From: Bacillota bacterium
GTDB taxonomy: Bacteria; Bacillota; Clostridia; Clostridiales; Clostridiaceae
Direction: 5' to 3'
Length of the DNA stretch: 16,936 nt
NCBI GenBank assembly: GCA_023440105.1
Contig: JAEXSY010000113.1
Coordinates: forward strand, 1 to 16,936
Shown here piece by piece: positions 15,183 to 16,936 of this stretch. Below the pieces are notes generated by a model. That model was not told the DNA's origin. It searched no databases and was given only the letters and a program-made list of their open reading frames with translations. Within the stretch, counting starts at the first letter, position 1. Every line of letters begins with the position of its first letter. The translations under genes were made by a program, and so were the position numbers.

Positions 15183-15578
15183 ATGTGGAAGGAATTTAAA
15201 GATTTTGCTATGAGAGGTAATGTCCTGGATTTGGCCGTTGGAGTCATAATTGGTGGAGCCTTTAATGCTATTGTAACCTCTTTAGTACAAAATATTATTT
15301 CACCTATAATAGGTATATTTTCTGGTAAGGTTGATATGTCAGCAATAGTTATTAGAATTGCTGGTACTGATATACTCATAGGAGCATTCATTCAAAGTAT
15401 TATTGATTTTGTTATCATTGCTTTTACTATATTTATTATGATAAAAATGGTTAATAGACTGAGAGGCAAAAAAGAAGAAGAGGCTCAGGAGGAGCCAGAG
15501 GTAAAGATGACTGCAGAGGAAAAGCTCTTAACAGAAATCAGAGATTTATTAAAGAAGGAGCAGGGAATAGAAAACTAA
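15183..15578 (+). CDS. mscL: Large-conductance mechanosensitive channel
   Basis: 131-residue pentameric channel that opens under membrane tension to release solutes on osmotic downshift. The ATG at 15183 follows GAGAGGGG; the upstream TTG frame to 15165 is part of the ribosome site and is not the start. The amphipathic N-terminal helix (MWKEFKDFAMRGNVLDLAVGV) leads into TM1 (about residues 15-42, VGVIIGGAFNAIVTSLVQNIISPIIGI) with the glycine/alanine pattern of MscL. A shorter periplasmic loop, TM2 (about 64-90) and a charged cytoplasmic helix (KKEEEAQEEPEVKMTAEEKLLTEIRDLLK) complete the usual order. It is a single-gene unit ending in a strong terminator at 15603. Confidence 0.95.
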   Translation: MWKEFKDFAMRGNVLDLAVGVIIGGAFNAIVTSLVQNIISPIIGIFSGKVDMSAIVIRIAGTDILIGAFIQSIIDFVIIAFTIFIMIKMVNRLRGKKEEEAQEEPEVKMTAEEKLLTEIRDLLKKEQGIEN

Positions 15579-15602
15579 CTGATAAATAGAAATACATATT
15601 TT

Positions 15603-15638
15603 AAAGAACTCTTAAAGTGTAAAAGAGTTCTTTTTATT
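15603..15638 (+). terminator. Terminator after mscL
   Basis: Perfect 11-pair stem (15603-15613 with 15623-15633), a 9-base loop, and TTTTTATT continuing from its 3' arm. Confidence 0.9.
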
Positions 15639-15657
15639 ATCTTAAATGGTTGGGATA

Positions 15658-15686
15658 TGGACAGGGTTACAATTATTGGCTATAAT
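15658..15686 (+). promoter_or_regulatory. SigA promoter for the interrupted kinase-like gene
   Basis: TGGACA (15658-15663; one base from consensus), a 17-base spacer and a perfect TATAAT (15681-15686). It is the best vegetative promoter in the window. It would drive transcription towards the IS. Confidence 0.72.
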
Positions 15687-15734
15687 TTATAACGGTAATA
15701 GAATAATAGTTTTATATATGCGAGAGGTATAATA

Positions 15735-16040
15735 ATGAATAATATATACGGTATTATTTGCTCCTTTATCTTTGTAGCAGCAGTCCTGGGACTATCAACT
15801 TACTTGAGCAGCAGAGGTATTATAAAAGGTGAAGGAAGCAGAAAGCTTATTCATATAGGAGTTTCAAACTGGTGGATTATAGCCATGGTGTTTTTCGATA
15901 ACCCTTTTTTTGCGGCTTTAGTTCCAGCTATTTTTATTGCAATAAATTATATATCCTATAAAAAGCAGTTAATTAAAGCCATGGAGAGAAATGGTGGTAA
16001 AAAAGACCTCGGTACTGTGTACTCAATGTCATTAAGTTAA
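15735..16040 (+). pseudogene. Diacylglycerol/polyprenol kinase-like membrane protein, cut by an IS
   Basis: The 101-residue frame is the N-terminal part of a protein of the DGK1/SEC59/VTE5 superfamily, often annotated as phosphatidate cytidylyltransferase or polyprenol kinase. A TM helix (IYGIICSFIFVAAVLGLSTYL) precedes the signature GSRKLIHIGVSNWWII and a second hydrophobic stretch FFAALVPAIFIAINYI. A charged loop then leads to KKDLGTVY, which family members usually continue as a further TM helix. Here the frame changes character after GTVY (about base 16020) and stops after SMSLS at 16040. Family proteins are about 200 residues, so roughly half is missing. An insertion sequence begins at this point; the rest of the gene is probably beyond its right end. 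GAGAGG precedes the ATG. Function is likely lost. Confidence 0.78.
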
Positions 16041-16052
16041 GAAGATAAAATT

Positions 16053-16092
16053 AGTTCTCTATATCCGTAAGTGGTATAGGGGGCTTTTTTTT
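16053..16092 (+). terminator. Inward-facing terminator at the IS left end
   Basis: The 13-base arms 16053-16065 and 16073-16085 pair throughout, with five U-G pairs, around a 7-base loop. The run of T extends from 16085 to 16092. It would stop transcripts entering the IS from the interrupted host gene. Confidence 0.78.
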
Positions 16093-16125
16093 AAAAAAAT
16101 AGTTGACATCAGCAAGAATATATGC

Positions 16126-16170
16126 GGCCGCTTTCACTACTGATTTTATAATGAGGTAGCGAAAGCGGCC
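16126..16170 (+). repeat. Inverted repeat in the IS leader (long hairpin)
   Basis: GGCCGCTTTC (16126-16135) pairs with GAAAGCGGCC (16161-16170); after one A-C mismatch CTAC (16137-16140) pairs with GTAG (16156-16159). It is much more GC-rich than the surrounding DNA. It includes the 8-base palindrome GCGGCCGC (16124-16131). Confidence 0.85.
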
Positions 16171-16203
16171 CTTGAAGTTAAGTGAATCTTAATTTCAAGG
16201 AGG
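16171..16203 (+). promoter_or_regulatory. Hairpin that occludes the transposase ribosome site
   Basis: A 12-pair stem (16171-16182 with 16188-16199; one G-U pair) with a 5-base loop starts directly after the preceding hairpin. The ribosome site AAGGAGG is 16197-16203, so its first three bases are inside the stem. In a read-through transcript this would hinder ribosome binding. Confidence 0.65.
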
Positions 16204-16209
16204 ACCCGT

Positions 16210-16936
16210 ATGAAACCAAAACAAGTAAAAAAACTTTTGATGTCTGAAATAGAAAACATCTCCGCAAAATCATCGGATTACGTATTTAATCCAAAATCTG
16301 ATTTTACGCGTAATCGCAAACTTTCTTTCAAACAAATGGTAACAGGAATTATTGGAATGGGTGGCGGAACTCTTTCAAATGAGTTACTGGACATGTCTAA
16401 TTATGCTGCAGATGCTGCTTCTTCATCTGCATTTGTACAACAACGGGATAAGATTAAGCCCAAAGCTTTTGAAACTATCTTCAATTCCTTTTCTGAAAAG
16501 TTATCTTTCCACATCAAAAATGATGAGTTAAGGATTCTTGCAGTTGATGGTTCTGATATACAGGTAGCTACTAATCCAAGTGATACAGACTCATATATGC
16601 CAGGAACCAATGGACAGAAACCTTACAATCTACTTCATTTAAATGCTCTGTATGATTTAAATCAGCATATTTATTTGGATGCCATTATCCAGAAAAAAAG
16701 AGAGCATAATGAACATCAAGCTTTAGTAGATATGGTGGATAGATCCAACATATCTAAGGCCCTGGTGATTGCTGACAGAGGTTATGAATCCTACAATAAT
16801 ATGGCACATATACAGGAAAAAGGTTGGAAATTCTTAATTCGAATAAAAGACGGAGCCACAGGGATAAAAAACGGTTTGGATTTACCTGACACAGAATCTT
16901 TTGACTTGAATGTAAATCTCAAGCTTACAAGAAAAC
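16210..16936 (+). CDS. IS4-family DDE transposase, N-terminal part (3' end outside window)
   Basis: The ATG at 16210 follows AAGGAGG by 6 bases and the frame stays open for 242 codons to the window end. The enzyme cuts and joins DNA at the IS ends. Residues about 35-60 (RKLSFKQMVTGIIGMGGGTLSNELLDM) are the N-terminal helical domain of IS4-type transposases. The first catalytic aspartate is D113 in ILAVDGSDI and the second is D189 in LVIADRGYES, both in the usual DDE context; the glutamate (YREK-type) region lies downstream of the window. Family proteins are about 400-450 residues, so just over half is visible. Codons such as ACG-CGT and CGC are rarer in the neighbouring genes, in keeping with a mobile origin. 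No frameshift is seen, so the copy may be active. Confidence 0.9.
   Translation, partial: MKPKQVKKLLMSEIENISAKSSDYVFNPKSDFTRNRKLSFKQMVTGIIGMGGGTLSNELLDMSNYAADAASSSAFVQQRDKIKPKAFETIFNSFSEKLSFHIKNDELRILAVDGSDIQVATNPSDTDSYMPGTNGQKPYNLLHLNALYDLNQHIYLDAIIQKKREHNEHQALVDMVDRSNISKALVIADRGYESYNNMAHIQEKGWKFLIRIKDGATGIKNGLDLPDTESFDLNVNLKLTRK

Larger units (their letters stand above)
16020..16936 (+). mobile_element. IS4-type insertion sequence, left part (right end outside window)
   Basis: The left end is placed at about 16020, where homology to the interrupted membrane-protein gene stops; bases 16023-16040 carry CAATGTCATTAAGTTAAG, a plausible terminal repeat. Its mate and the target duplication would lie beyond the window, so the boundary is approximate to several bases. 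The element contains a terminator (16053-16092), two hairpins (16126-16170, 16171-16199) and a transposase gene that is open to the window end. Confidence 0.8.

Noticed and set aside
16103..16152. TTGACA (16103) and TATAAT (16147) as the transposase promoter
   Set aside because: They are 38 bases apart and each lacks a partner at 16-18 bases; the TATAAT is in the hairpin loop. The true promoter was not identified.
1..16936. CRISPR arrays, tRNA/rRNA genes, phage genes, toxin-antitoxin pairs or defence operons
   Set aside because: None was seen on either strand: no spaced repeats, no cloverleaf, and no recognisable cas, phage or toxin products.

Overview
This is an AT-rich, spore-former-type Firmicute chromosome segment, most likely from Clostridium or a close relative. 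The evidence is the spmA-spmB pair, a CcpA-type regulator, strong AGGAGG ribosome sites, AT-rich codon use, and a C-terminal IleS extension. Most of the window is ordinary core chromosome, with many short transcription units separated by rho-independent terminators. The last kilobase is accessory: the left part of an IS4-type insertion sequence that has cut into a resident gene.

Layout from left to right: the 3' end of ileS (to 460); ccpA (645-1643); a promoter followed at once by a strong terminator hairpin (1665-1760), leading to a gene of unknown function with an SH3-like N-terminus and a charged coil (1810-2157); a YgjP/DUF45-type metallohydrolase (2210-2923), convergent with a 61-residue coiled-coil protein (3146-2961); spmA-spmB (3370-4475) and a 65-residue membrane protein (4672-4869) with a forespore-type promoter candidate; and a DAACS-family symporter on the minus strand (6149-4935). 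Next come kbl-tdh (6443-8618), the two-step threonine-to-glycine pathway, divergent from the symporter; an HTH/ACT-domain protein (8713-9150); Xaa-Pro aminopeptidase (9251-10501); a 1083-residue SWIM/SNF2 helicase (10610-13861), convergent with a CorA-type transporter (14944-13955); mscL (15183-15578); a truncated polyprenol/diacylglycerol-kinase-like gene (15735-16040); and the insertion sequence (about 16020 to the window end) with its open-ended transposase gene (16210 onward).

How the genes may work together: Kbl and Tdh convert threonine to glycine plus acetyl-CoA. The divergent symporter lacks the arginine that recognises acidic side chains in glutamate carriers, so it may bring in a neutral amino acid such as serine or threonine. 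A cre-like box lies between them, and ccpA is in the same window. spmA and spmB act in spore core dehydration and cortex maturation. MscL and CorA are single-gene membrane units.

I did not find a convincing new multi-gene system. The points most worth following up are the layered insulation of the IS left end (a terminator, a long hairpin, and a second hairpin that occupies part of the transposase ribosome site), the promoter-terminator leader at 1665-1760, the spore-type promoter for the 65-residue protein, and the leader ahead of corA. All calls come from reading the sequence. No database search was run. No gene-free stretch exceeds about 300 bases.
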